Shown: positions 48,183 to 55,611 of the stretch, in pieces | Layout: each line of letters opens with the position of its first letter | How positions within the stretch are numbered: the stretch's first letter is position 1 | Assembly (NCBI GenBank): GCA_036747295.1 | Contig: DAIOCN010000009.1 | Coordinates: forward strand, 1-64,000 | Length of the DNA stretch: 64,000 nt | Direction: 5' to 3' | Origin: UBA4736 sp002404015 | GTDB lineage: Bacteria > Chloroflexota > Dormibacteria > Dormibacterales > Dormibacteraceae | The notes under the pieces: model-generated | Databases searched by the model: none | What the model was told of the DNA's origin: nothing | Seen by the model: only the letters and a program-made list of their open reading frames with translations | Translations under genes and position numbers: made by a program

Positions 48183-48691
48183 TGCTGGCCTACATCTTCT
48201 GGCACTGGACCCGGTCGCCGGCGTCGGAGTACGAAGCGGCGCTGGTGGGATTTCACCGGGAGCTGGAGGGGCTCCAGGTGCCGGGCCTGCAGGCTACGGC
48301 CAGCTATCGGATCCAGGGAGCGACCTGGGCTGGCGAGGGGCTGGCCTACGAGGACTGGTACCTGGTCGGCGGCTCGGCCGACCTCGACGTGCTCAACGAG
48401 GCGGCCGTCTCAAGGCCGATCCGGCCGGCGCACGACCGGCCTGCCCATCTCGCGGAAGGTGGGGCTGGCGGCCTCTACCGGCTCCAGAGCGGCGAGCCGG
48501 ACCTCGACGCCGCGGAGGTGGCCTGGATCGCCAAGCCGCCAGGCCTGGCCTACGAGGACTTCTACTCCGGCCTGCCCCCGCTGCGGGCGCTCTTCAGGCG
48601 GCAGATGGTGCTGGGCCCGACCCCGGAGTTCTGCGCCTTCGGGGCGCGCGACCTGGATGGCCGGCTCGTGCGCCGCGAGCGTCTCGTCTAG
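48182..48691 (+). CDS. Hypothetical protein, fourth gene of the lyase operon
   Basis: 169 residues, soluble, no signal or membrane segment. The pattern AYIFWHWTRSPASEYEAALVGFHREL and a second similar half (LAYEDFYSGLPPLRALFRRQMVLGPTPEFC) suggest a duplicated ferredoxin-like (dimeric alpha-beta barrel) fold, but I recognise no named family. ATG 48182 overlaps the dehydrogenase stop (TGATG), so it is translationally coupled and probably works in the same pathway. Confidence 0.65.
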   Translation: MLAYIFWHWTRSPASEYEAALVGFHRELEGLQVPGLQATASYRIQGATWAGEGLAYEDWYLVGGSADLDVLNEAAVSRPIRPAHDRPAHLAEGGAGGLYRLQSGEPDLDAAEVAWIAKPPGLAYEDFYSGLPPLRALFRRQMVLGPTPEFCAFGARDLDGRLVRRERLV

Positions 48692-48697
48692 CGGCCG

Positions 48698-49141
48698 CTA
48701 GAAAGGAAGCAGCTCCAGCTGCTCGGCGCGGTCGTTGATGGCGCGCCGGAGCTGGGTCATCAGGTCGCGGTAGTGGGCCTGCGCGCTCTCCTCGTCGAGG
48801 TCCAGCTCGCGGAGGATGCGCACGACGTTGTTCATGGCTTGCAGCCCCGTCACCTCGTCCTGGCGCAGGTTGCGGCCGGCCGCGCGGAGGGCGGCGGCGG
48901 CGCGCTCCTGGCCGTGGGTCTTGAGCAGGCTGATCAGGCGGGCCGTCGCGACCAGCGCCTTCTGCGTGGTCGGGTGGACGTCCGCGGACACCAGCGCCCT
49001 TCGGGCGGCCGCGTTGCCGCGGGTCCGGCGGACGAGCCCGCGAGCGCCCCGGAGCGCTCGGGGCAGGAGGGGACCGGCGATCACCGCCACACCGGCCAGA
49101 ACCAGCAGGCCGGCCAGGACGCCCACGAGCACTTCGAGCAC
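48698..49141 (-). CDS. Hypothetical membrane-anchored protein
   Basis: 147 residues: an N-terminal transmembrane helix (EVLVGVLAGLLVLAGVAVIAGPLL) followed by a basic segment and helices (LVATARLISLLKTHGQERAAAALRAAGRNL; QAMNNVVRILRELDLDEESAQAHYRDLMTQLRRAI). Function unknown. GTG 49141 is chosen just before the membrane helix; GTG 49132 is also possible. Divergent from the SDR gene with only 22 bases between. Confidence 0.65.
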   Translation of the reverse strand: MLEVLVGVLAGLLVLAGVAVIAGPLLPRALRGARGLVRRTRGNAAARRALVSADVHPTTQKALVATARLISLLKTHGQERAAAALRAAGRNLRQDEVTGLQAMNNVVRILRELDLDEESAQAHYRDLMTQLRRAINDRAEQLELLPF

Positions 49142-49163
49142 GTCCCTACGATACCCTTGGCCG

Positions 49164-49952
49164 GTGACGGACGAACATCGCGTAGCTGTGATAACCGGCG
49201 CCTCGTCCGGCATCGGGGCCAGCACCGCGAGAGCCCTCGGCGGCGCCGGGTTCACCACCGTCTTGGGCGCGCGCCGCGTCGACCTGCTGAAGCAGGTGGC
49301 GGAGGAGTCGGGCGGCGTGGCCCTCCAGCTGGACGTCACCGACACGGCCAGTGTCAAGGCCTTCGCCGCCGAGGTGGACCGCCGCTTCGGCCGCGTCGAC
49401 GTGCTGGTCAACAACGCCGGGCTGGCGTTGGGCCTGACGCCGGTCGAGTCGACACCGGACAAGTTCTGGGAGGGGATGTGGGAGGCCAACGTTCACGGCC
49501 TGCTGAGGGTCACCCGGGAGTGCCTGCCGCTGCTTCGCAAGGCGCCCTTCGGCCATATCGTGAACCTGGGCTCGATCGCCGGCTTCGAGGTCTACAAGGG
49601 GGGCGCGGGCTACGCGGCGACGAAGTGGGCCGTGCGGGCCATCACCCGGACGCTCCGCCTGGAGCTGAACGGAGAGCCCATCCGGGTCAGTGAGATCGCG
49701 CCTGGCATGACCAGGACCGAGTTCAGCCTGGTCCGCTTCGAGGGCGACGAGAAGGCGGCCACGGAGCCCTACAAGGACGTCAAGCCGCTGGACGGCGACG
49801 ACATCGCGGCCTGCATCAAGTTCGTCGTCACGCTGCCGCCGCACGTGAACATCGACGAGATGGTCATCCGGCCGCTGCAGCAGGCCGCCAGCTTCATGGT
49901 CGCGCGCGACCCCGAGCTGGCCCGCAAGCTGGGGGCCGAACCCGCCTGCTAG
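49164..49952 (+). CDS. SDR family NAD(P)-dependent oxidoreductase
   Basis: 262 residues, classical short-chain dehydrogenase: AVITGASSGIGASTARAL, VLVNNAGLALG, catalytic Ser in NLGSIAGFEVYKGGAGYAATKWAVRAITR with the YxxxK pair (YAATK), and VSEIAPGMTRTEFS. It resembles the YdfG/serine 3-dehydrogenase group; substrate unknown. GTG 49164 follows TACCCT by 6 bases, with no Shine-Dalgarno: leaderless pattern. Confidence 0.92.
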   Translation: MTDEHRVAVITGASSGIGASTARALGGAGFTTVLGARRVDLLKQVAEESGGVALQLDVTDTASVKAFAAEVDRRFGRVDVLVNNAGLALGLTPVESTPDKFWEGMWEANVHGLLRVTRECLPLLRKAPFGHIVNLGSIAGFEVYKGGAGYAATKWAVRAITRTLRLELNGEPIRVSEIAPGMTRTEFSLVRFEGDEKAATEPYKDVKPLDGDDIAACIKFVVTLPPHVNIDEMVIRPLQQAASFMVARDPELARKLGAEPAC

Positions 49953-50012
49953 GAAGTTCTGCTAGCGCTTTCTGGGGATGTAGCCGGCCGCACGGGCCTC
50001 TTCCAGGCTGAT

Positions 50013-50192
50013 TCAACAGCCGGGTTCGCCGTAGTAGCCGCAACAGTTTTTGAGCCTCCTCAACCGCCTCCAGTAGGCCTGTCCCACCAGCCGGAACCGC
50101 TCGGGGAGCGAGTGGTCGCCCGCCCTCAGGTTGCGGAGGAGCCCGCCGAAGCTGGCGTCAGAGAACCGATCGTGGTCGTGGCCAGCGCACAT
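50013..50192 (-). CDS. Cys-rich mini-protein ending NCCGYYGEPGC
   Basis: 59 residues from ATG 50192, which follows GAGG with 5-base spacing and begins 6 bases after the DUF3465 stop. It begins MCAGHDHDRF, has a basic helix (YWRRLRRLKN) and ends with a four-cysteine motif CCGYYGEPGC. It is too short and Cys-rich to assign; the tail could bind a metal. The stop is TGA; beyond it the frame stays open 16 more codons to a TAG at 49962-49964. Third gene of the hisA operon. Confidence 0.6.
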   Translation of the reverse strand: MCAGHDHDRFSDASFGGLLRNLRAGDHSLPERFRLVGQAYWRRLRRLKNCCGYYGEPGC

Positions 50193-50198
50193 CGAACC

Positions 50199-50591
50199 TC
50201 ACTCATAGTACGAGCCGCCGTACTCGATCCAGCCCGACTGCGGGCAGCCTGAGGAGGTGTGGGCGTGGGTGCAGTGGACACCCGGGTGCCCGGGGTCAAG
50301 GTAGAGCTGGCCCCGGACCACCACCTGGTCGCCCTGGTGGGCCGGGACCCAGGTCGCCAGGGACACGTTGTGGTCGATCTCCAGGACGTCTCCGGAGCCG
50401 GCCAGGACCACCAGGTGCTCATGGGTGCCGGAGCGCACAGGGTCGGCCTGCAGGACTCCGTCGAAGGTCACCTCGGCGCCCGCCCGGCCACCCTGGATGT
50501 CCGCCCGCAGCGTGGCGTCGTCCGCCATGTCGCGACCGCCGCAGGCGAGCAAAAGGCCGGCCGCGAACAGCAGGACCGGCCAGGGCCTCAC
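50199..50591 (-). CDS. DUF3465-like lipoprotein
   Basis: 130 residues. Signal peptide with lipobox (LLFAAGLLLACGG, Cys17). The mature part has an OB-like pattern: VTFDGVLQADPV, HEHLVVLAGSGDVLEIDHNVSLATWVPAHQGDQVVVRGQLYLDPGHPGVHCTHAHTSS and a C-terminal GWIEYGGSYYE. Those His-containing motifs match DUF3465, whose function is unknown; it should sit at the outer face of the membrane. GTG 50591 overlaps the hisA stop. Confidence 0.8.
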   Translation of the reverse strand: MRPWPVLLFAAGLLLACGGRDMADDATLRADIQGGRAGAEVTFDGVLQADPVRSGTHEHLVVLAGSGDVLEIDHNVSLATWVPAHQGDQVVVRGQLYLDPGHPGVHCTHAHTSSGCPQSGWIEYGGSYYE

Positions 50592-51346
50592 GACGCGGCC
50601 GCCAGCGCCTCCGCCAGCTCGAAGCGACCGGCCAGCAGCGCTTTGCCCAGGATGAGCCCGTCGGCGCCAGTCTCGGCCACCGCCACGACGTCCTCCAGGC
50701 GCCCGATCCCGCCCGAGTAGGTGACCGGATGGCGGGAGGCCCGCAGGACCTCGCCCAGTGTTTCGAGGTCGGGGCCCGCCAGCGTGCCGTCACGGTCGAT
50801 GCTGGTCACGATCACGCCCTCCAGCGGCGCCTCCTCCCAGCGGGCCACCATCTGGGTGAGGGACAGCTCGGCGAAGTCGGTCCAGCCGGTCACGGCGGGC
50901 CGGCCGGCGCGGACGTCCAGGGCGGCCAGCACCCGGCCTGGATAGGCATCCGCCGCCTCTCGCAGCAGCTCGGGCTGGCGCACCGCGGTGGTGCCCATTA
51001 CGGCGGCGGCGGCACCCGCCGCCAGCCAGCCGGCCACGTCCTCCAGGCTCCGGACGCCGCCCGCCACCTGGACCGCTATACCGGTGCCCGCCACCAGGCG
51101 GCCGACGAGCTCTCGGTTGGAACCGTCGCCGCGGGCGGCGTCGAGGTCGACCACATGGAGCCGGCTGGCTCCCGCGGCGGCGTAGGCACGGGCGAGCTCA
51201 AGCGGGTCGCCGTAGACAGTCTCCTGCTCGAAGTCGCCTTTCAGAAGCCGGACGCACCGGCCGCCTCGTAGATCGAGCGAAGGGATCAGCAGCAATATCC
51301 GCAAGAAGTTTGACCAGGAGGCCTGAGGTTTGTTAGCCTGCCCCAC
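50588..51346 (-). CDS. hisA: Phosphoribosylformimino-5-aminoimidazole carboxamide ribotide isomerase
   Basis: 252 residues, beta/alpha barrel of histidine synthesis: IPSLDLRGGRCVRLLKGDF, LHVVDLDAARGDGSN, VQVAGGVRSLEDV, VIVTSIDRDGTLAGPDLETL and TYSGGIGRLEDV, with the two phosphate-binding half-barrel motifs. Start GTG 51346 has AAGGA upstream at good spacing; TTG 51295 would be the more usual N-terminal length. It stands alone, without other his genes, and heads a small operon with two unknown proteins. Confidence 0.92.
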   Translation of the reverse strand: MGQANKPQASWSNFLRILLLIPSLDLRGGRCVRLLKGDFEQETVYGDPLELARAYAAAGASRLHVVDLDAARGDGSNRELVGRLVAGTGIAVQVAGGVRSLEDVAGWLAAGAAAAVMGTTAVRQPELLREAADAYPGRVLAALDVRAGRPAVTGWTDFAELSLTQMVARWEEAPLEGVIVTSIDRDGTLAGPDLETLGEVLRASRHPVTYSGGIGRLEDVVAVAETGADGLILGKALLAGRFELAEALAAAS

Positions 51347-51423
51347 GCTTTAGTCCTTTCCATTCGCGGAACGCACATTCCGCGAGCTAGCCGGGGGTAG
51401 CCAGGGGCCGTCAGGCCCCGACA
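51310..51423 (+). promoter_or_regulatory. Promoter and structured leader of the LysM/CHAP gene
   Basis: TTGACC (51310-51315) and TAGCCT (51334-51339) with 18-base spacing make a promoter inside the divergent hisA 5' end. The following leader of roughly 75 bases holds three hairpins: TCGCGGAA with TTCCGCGA (51364-51385), GCTA with TAGC, and GGGGCC-GTCA-GGCCCC (51404-51419), the last ending 4 bases before ATG 51424. The only ribosome-site-like sequence (AGGGG, 51403-51407) is inside this stem. This suggests control of translation by RNA structure. Confidence 0.5.
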
Positions 51424-52317
51424 ATGAATATTGGGTTGCGCGTGCTCGCGTGCGCTTTCGCGTGCGCGTTCTCGATGCTGACGATCGGGGTCACGACAGG
51501 GCTGGCGCCGGCGCCGGAGCTGCGCTCCTCGTACGGGCGTCCGCCGCTGACCCCCGGCCCGGCTCCCGGCGGAGGCGGCTTCGCCTCCCGCCTGACCGTT
51601 TCGCCGCTGCGCGCCGGCGGCCTGGGCGGTGACGGCGAGACGGTCCCGGCCGTGCGCCGGTACCAGGTCCAGGCCGGCGACACGCTGGACGCCATATCAG
51701 CTCGGATGCGCGTGCGCCCCGATACGCTTCGCTGGGCCAACCCCGCTCTGCAGAACAACGACCCCCAGGTCGGCCAGCTGCTCGTGGTGCCGCCGGTGGA
51801 CGGCGTCATCCACGTCGTGGCACCCGGCGAGACGCCGAACACCCTGGTCGGCAGCTACGGGGTGAAGCTGGGTGACGTCCTGGATTCCAACGGCCTTCGC
51901 TCCGTCTCCCAGATCCAGACCGGGATGCGGCTGCTGATCCCAGGCGGCAAGCCGCCGGCGGTGGCGCCGATGGCGGGCGGCGGGACGATCAGCTACAGGG
52001 CGTCCGACTTCGACGGCTTCCCCTGGGGCTGGTGCACCTGGTACGTCGCCCAGCGCCGCGACATCCCCTGGGGCGGCGATGCCTGGACCTGGTTCGGCAG
52101 TGCCAAGGCGGCCGGCTTGCAGACCGGCAAGACGCCCAAGCAGGGCGCGATCATGGTGACCTGGGAGAGCTACTGGTACGGCCACGTGGCATACGTCGAG
52201 AGCGTGAACCCTGACGGCTCCTGGGTCGTGTCAGAGATGAACTACAAGCAGTGGGGCGCGGTCGACATGCGAACGATCAAACCCGGCTCAGTCCCTCTCA
52301 TAGGATTCGTCTACTAG
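51424..52317 (+). CDS. Secreted LysM-CHAP cell-wall hydrolase
   Basis: 297 residues. N-terminal signal sequence (about 1-27, VLACAFACAFSMLTIGVTT), a Pro/Gly-rich stretch, two LysM peptidoglycan-binding repeats (about 79-125 YQVQAGDTLDAISARMRV; 130-175 HVVAPGETPNTLVGSYGV) and a C-terminal CHAP amidase/endopeptidase domain with catalytic Cys in GWCTWYVAQRR, His in YGHVAYVES and the polar residue in VSEMNY. Resembles resuscitation and daughter-cell separation hydrolases. It follows a structured leader (51346-51423). Confidence 0.9.
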   Translation: MNIGLRVLACAFACAFSMLTIGVTTGLAPAPELRSSYGRPPLTPGPAPGGGGFASRLTVSPLRAGGLGGDGETVPAVRRYQVQAGDTLDAISARMRVRPDTLRWANPALQNNDPQVGQLLVVPPVDGVIHVVAPGETPNTLVGSYGVKLGDVLDSNGLRSVSQIQTGMRLLIPGGKPPAVAPMAGGGTISYRASDFDGFPWGWCTWYVAQRRDIPWGGDAWTWFGSAKAAGLQTGKTPKQGAIMVTWESYWYGHVAYVESVNPDGSWVVSEMNYKQWGAVDMRTIKPGSVPLIGFVY

Positions 52318-52332
52318 AAACCAGCCCCGCCG

Positions 52333-52446
52333 TAAGGGCCGGCTCCGCCGGCCCGTATGAGTCCCGAATTCCAATCGCGCGCCAGGCGTGTAAGTCCTCC
52401 TTAGGGAGGTAGGGTCCGGGGGAGGAACCGCAGGTTCTTCCCCCGT
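52333..52446 (+). repeat. Compound three-hairpin repeat, copy F
   Basis: Plus-oriented, GCCGGC subtype and close to copy B: hairpin 1 GCCGGCTCCGCCGGC (52338-52352), spacer GAGTCCCGAATTCCAATCGC, hairpin 2 CCTCCTTAGGGAGG (52397-52410), hairpin 3 GGGGGAGGAACC with GGTTCTTCCCCC. It lies between the convergent wall-hydrolase and yajQ genes; its end is 2 bases from the yajQ stop. Confidence 0.9.
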
Positions 52447-52448
52447 CG

Positions 52449-52943
52449 TTATCTGTAGTTGGTGAACTGGATCGGGACTGGGATTGACTCGTCGTCTCGG
52501 AGGGCGACTATGACTTTCTGGAGGTCGTCCTTCGACTTGGCGCTGACTCGGAGCTGGTCGCCCTGGATTCGCACCTGGACCTTCGGCGACGCCTCGCGAG
52601 CTCGCTTCTGGAGCGTCTTGGCCAGCTCGTCAGAGATCCCGGCGTTGAGCTTGACCTCGATCTGGCCCCGGCCCCGTCCGATCGTCTTCGGCTCGCCGGC
52701 CTGGAAGAGCTTCGCGGACAGCCCGCGGCGGGCCGCCTTCTCCACCAGCACCTGGTAGGCGGCCCGGGCCCGGTCCTCGCTCGACGCCTCGACCACGATC
52801 TCGGCGCCCTTCTGCTCGAGGGAGGGCTCTGTTCCCTTGAAGTCGAAGCGGGTCGTGACCTCGCGGCGAGCCTGGTCCAGCGCGTTGGTCAGCTCGGCGT
52901 GGTCGTACTCCGAGACGACGTCGAAGGAGAAGTCCTGGGCCAA
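52449..52943 (-). CDS. YajQ family nucleotide-binding protein
   Basis: 164 residues, complete YajQ (DUF520) protein: FSFDVVSEYDHAELTNALDQARREVTTRFDFKGTE, IGRGRGQIEVKLNAGISDELAKTL and KVQVRIQGDQLRVSAKSKDDLQKVI. Some members bind cyclic di-GMP and modulate transcription factors. Start is TTG 52943 behind GAGCAGG. The upstream gene ends 6 bases before, so they are probably co-transcribed. Confidence 0.93.
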   Translation of the reverse strand: MAQDFSFDVVSEYDHAELTNALDQARREVTTRFDFKGTEPSLEQKGAEIVVEASSEDRARAAYQVLVEKAARRGLSAKLFQAGEPKTIGRGRGQIEVKLNAGISDELAKTLQKRAREASPKVQVRIQGDQLRVSAKSKDDLQKVIVALRDDESIPVPIQFTNYR

Positions 52944-52948
52944 CCTGC

Positions 52949-53332
52949 TCAGGACACGAAGTGGAAGATCTGGTTGAGGCCGATCCCGACGACGACCAGC
53001 GCCAGGATCACGGCCACGGCGGCTGTGCCGCCGAGGAGGACCGCGATCCCGATCTGCGACTCGTCGATCGGCTCCATGTTGGCCTCCAGCTCCTCTTTGG
53101 GCCGGGGCACGTGGAGGTCGTCGACGCCCGCGGCGAGGGCCCGACTCTGCAGCTCCTCGAGGCTCTGCTGGCCGCCGGTCGGCACCGGGCGGCCCTCAAG
53201 CCGCTTCAGCGCCTCGCGCAGGTTGTCCTGGGTCGCGCCCAGCTCAGCCACCACCATGTCGAGGGTGCGGGATGCGGAAGGGGTCGGATGCTCGCGCCTG
53301 AGGTCGTCGATGATCTCGTAGAGAGTTGGCAT
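52949..53332 (-). CDS. Tail-anchored hypothetical protein
   Basis: 127 residues: soluble helical N-terminus (MPTLYEIIDDLRREH; LDMVVAELGATQDNLREALKRL) and one C-terminal transmembrane helix (IGIAVLLGGTAAVAVILALVVVGI) with a few residues after it. Such C-tail anchors place the soluble part in the cytoplasm. No family recognised. GGAAG precedes ATG 53332. Divergent from ilvE. Confidence 0.7.
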   Translation of the reverse strand: MPTLYEIIDDLRREHPTPSASRTLDMVVAELGATQDNLREALKRLEGRPVPTGGQQSLEELQSRALAAGVDDLHVPRPKEELEANMEPIDESQIGIAVLLGGTAAVAVILALVVVGIGLNQIFHFVS

Positions 53333-53411
53333 CTTCCACAGGAAAGATATCCGACCCTGACTCCGCTCGGCTACCAGGGGCCCCCCACCGCCACGCGTAC
53401 AATCGGGCTGA

Positions 53412-54377
53412 ATGAGCGTCGAGACCGACTTCAAATCGCGGATTCAGGCCCGGCCCGAGCACCCCAACACATGGGTCTTCTACGACGGCGAGTTCGTCCG
53501 CTACCACGACGTCAAGCTCGGCCTCATGACCCACGCCCTGCACTACGGGACTGGCTGCTTCGAGGGTATCCGCGGGTACTGGAACGCCCAGAGGGAGCAG
53601 CTCTTCCTGCTCCAGGCGCAGGCCCACTTCGACCGCCTCCGGAACTCGGGGAAGATCCTGCGCATGGAGCTTCCCTACTCGACCGAGGAGCTAATCGAGA
53701 TCACGCTCGAGGTCCTGCGCCGCAACGATCACAGGGGCGACACGTATGTGCGCCCGCTCCTGTACAAGTCGATCGAGCAGATCGGGGTCCAGCTGCACGG
53801 CCTTCCTGAGAGCTTCCTGGTATACACGGCGCCATTTGGCAAGTACGTCGAGATCGACGGCGGGATCCGCTGCATGGTCTCGAGCTGGCGGCGGGTCACC
53901 GACTCCTCGGTGCCGGCCCGCGCCAAGATCACAGGCTCCTACGTCAACTCCGCCCTGGCCAAGTCGGAGGCGATCGAAGCCGGCTACGACGAGGCCATCG
54001 TCCTCACCCATGAGGGCCACGTCTCCGAGGGCTCGGCCGAGAACCTGTTCATGATCAAGAACGGCAAAGCGTACACCCCGCCCGTGACCGACGACATCCT
54101 GGAGGGCGTGACCCGCAACCTGATCATCGGCCTGATCCAGGATGAGCTGGGGATGCCGGTGTTCGAGCGCAGCATCGACCGGACGGAGCTCTACACCTGC
54201 GACGAGCTCCTGCTCTGCGGCACCGGCGCCCAGATCTCCCCGGTGGTCGAGGTCGACCGTCGCACAGTCGGCGACGGCAAGGTCGGCGAGGTCAGCCAGG
54301 AGCTTCAGTCGCTCTACTTCGGGGCCGTCCGCGGCGACAACCCCAAGTACAAGGACTGGTCGATACCGGTCTTTTGA
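53412..54377 (+). CDS. ilvE: Branched-chain amino acid aminotransferase
   Basis: 321 residues, class IV PLP transaminase: VKLGLMTHALHYGTGCFEGIRGYW, DTYVRPLLYKS, the PLP lysine in ARAKITGSYVNSALAKSEA and EGSAENLFMIKNG. It performs the last step of valine, leucine and isoleucine synthesis. TACAAT (53398-53403) lies 8 bases before ATG 53412 and no Shine-Dalgarno is visible: leaderless pattern. Confidence 0.95.
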   Translation: MSVETDFKSRIQARPEHPNTWVFYDGEFVRYHDVKLGLMTHALHYGTGCFEGIRGYWNAQREQLFLLQAQAHFDRLRNSGKILRMELPYSTEELIEITLEVLRRNDHRGDTYVRPLLYKSIEQIGVQLHGLPESFLVYTAPFGKYVEIDGGIRCMVSSWRRVTDSSVPARAKITGSYVNSALAKSEAIEAGYDEAIVLTHEGHVSEGSAENLFMIKNGKAYTPPVTDDILEGVTRNLIIGLIQDELGMPVFERSIDRTELYTCDELLLCGTGAQISPVVEVDRRTVGDGKVGEVSQELQSLYFGAVRGDNPKYKDWSIPVF

Positions 54378-54438
54378 TTTCCGGCCGAACCTCTTGTAGC
54401 GGCTGAGATCAGCTACCGCCCGGCTACACTCACGCGCC

Positions 54439-55611
54439 GTGAGGGTTATCGCGGCGCCCAACCCGTTCAAGGGCTCGCTCGGCTCGCCGGCCGCCGCCGC
54501 GGCGATGGCGGCGGGCATCCGGCGCGCCCTACCCGAAGCGGAGGTGGTCCAGATACCTGTGGCGGACGGCGGAGAGGGCACTGTGGAGGCGTTGGTCGCC
54601 GCCGGCGCCGGTGAGCTCGTGATCGTCACGGTCGAAGGGCCGCTGGGCGACCCGGTCGCGGCCCAGTTCGGGATGATCGAGGGCGGACGGACCGCGGTGG
54701 TCGAGCTGGCCGCCTCCAGCGGCCTGCCCCTGGTTTCAAGCGAAAGGCGGGACCCGCGCGTTACCTCTTCGTACGGGTTCGGGCAGGTGCTCGAAGCGGC
54801 TCGGTCACGCGGAGGCAAGCGCATCATCGCCGGGATCGGCGGGTCGGCGACCAACGACGCGGGGGCCGGGATGGCCCAGGCGCTCGGCTTCCGGCTGCTC
54901 GATGAGGAGGGACGCGAGCTGCCCCGCGGGGGCGCCGCCCTCGCCCGGCTGGCACGCATCGACGCCTCCGCGGTGGACGCCGGCTGGCGCGAGGTCAAGC
55001 TGGACGTGGCCGTGGACGTCACCAATCCCCTGACCGGCCCGGAAGGGGCCACCGCCACCTACGGTCCCCAGAAGGGGGCCACTCCCGACATGGTGCGCGA
55101 GCTCGACGCGGCACTCGCCAACTTCGCCGCCGTCGTAAAGCGCGACCTGGGTCGGGAAGTGGATCAGGTGCCGGGTGCGGGCGCGGCGGGCGGAGCCGGG
55201 GCGGGCCTTATGGCCTTCCTGGACGCCCGGCTGACCCGAGGGGCGGCCCTTGTCGTGGACGCCTCCGGCCTCGACCGCCAGCTGGAGGGCGCGGCGGCCT
55301 TGGTGACCGGTGAGGGCCGGGTGGACTGGCAGAGCGCCTACGGCAAGGGCCCGGTCGAGGTCGCCCGCCGGGCCAGGGACGCCGGCGTCCCCGCCTACCT
55401 GATCGCTGGGAGCCTGGGCGATGGCTGGGAGAAGGTCCTGGACGAGGGTGTGACCAGGGTGTACCCGATCAGCGAGGAGCCGATGCCCCTGGCGGAGATG
55501 GAGCAGCGCGCCGCGGAGCTCCTGGCGGGCGCGGCCGAGCGCCTGTTCCGGGAGCTGGCGTCCTCGGCGATCTCATCGCCCGGACGGCGGTCGGGCGGGG
55601 AACCCGAGTGA
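54439..55611 (+). CDS. glxK: Glycerate kinase (GlxK family)
   Basis: 390 residues: VIAAPNPFKGSLGSPAAAAAMAAGIRRALP, VADGGEGTVEALVAAG, GIGGSATNDAGAGMAQALGF and TGEGRVDWQSAYGKGPVEVAR are hallmarks of this kinase, which phosphorylates glycerate from glyoxylate or serine metabolism. TACACT (54425-54430) is 8 bases before GTG 54439: leaderless pattern. Its stop overlaps the start of the sigma factor gene. Confidence 0.93.
   Translation: MRVIAAPNPFKGSLGSPAAAAAMAAGIRRALPEAEVVQIPVADGGEGTVEALVAAGAGELVIVTVEGPLGDPVAAQFGMIEGGRTAVVELAASSGLPLVSSERRDPRVTSSYGFGQVLEAARSRGGKRIIAGIGGSATNDAGAGMAQALGFRLLDEEGRELPRGGAALARLARIDASAVDAGWREVKLDVAVDVTNPLTGPEGATATYGPQKGATPDMVRELDAALANFAAVVKRDLGREVDQVPGAGAAGGAGAGLMAFLDARLTRGAALVVDASGLDRQLEGAAALVTGEGRVDWQSAYGKGPVEVARRARDAGVPAYLIAGSLGDGWEKVLDEGVTRVYPISEEPMPLAEMEQRAAELLAGAAERLFRELASSAISSPGRRSGGEPE

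Noticed and set aside
49962..50015. Selenocysteine read-through at the TGA of the Cys-rich mini-protein
   Set aside because: Only a weak 4-bp stem (GCCT with AGGC) follows the TGA, not a convincing bacterial SECIS, and an open frame of 16 codons is expected by chance at this G+C content.
51346..51423. c-di-AMP (ydaO-type) riboswitch upstream of the wall hydrolase
   Set aside because: Only a vague match (CGGGGG..CCA); the leader is too short and the other conserved elements are missing. Kept as an unassigned structured leader.
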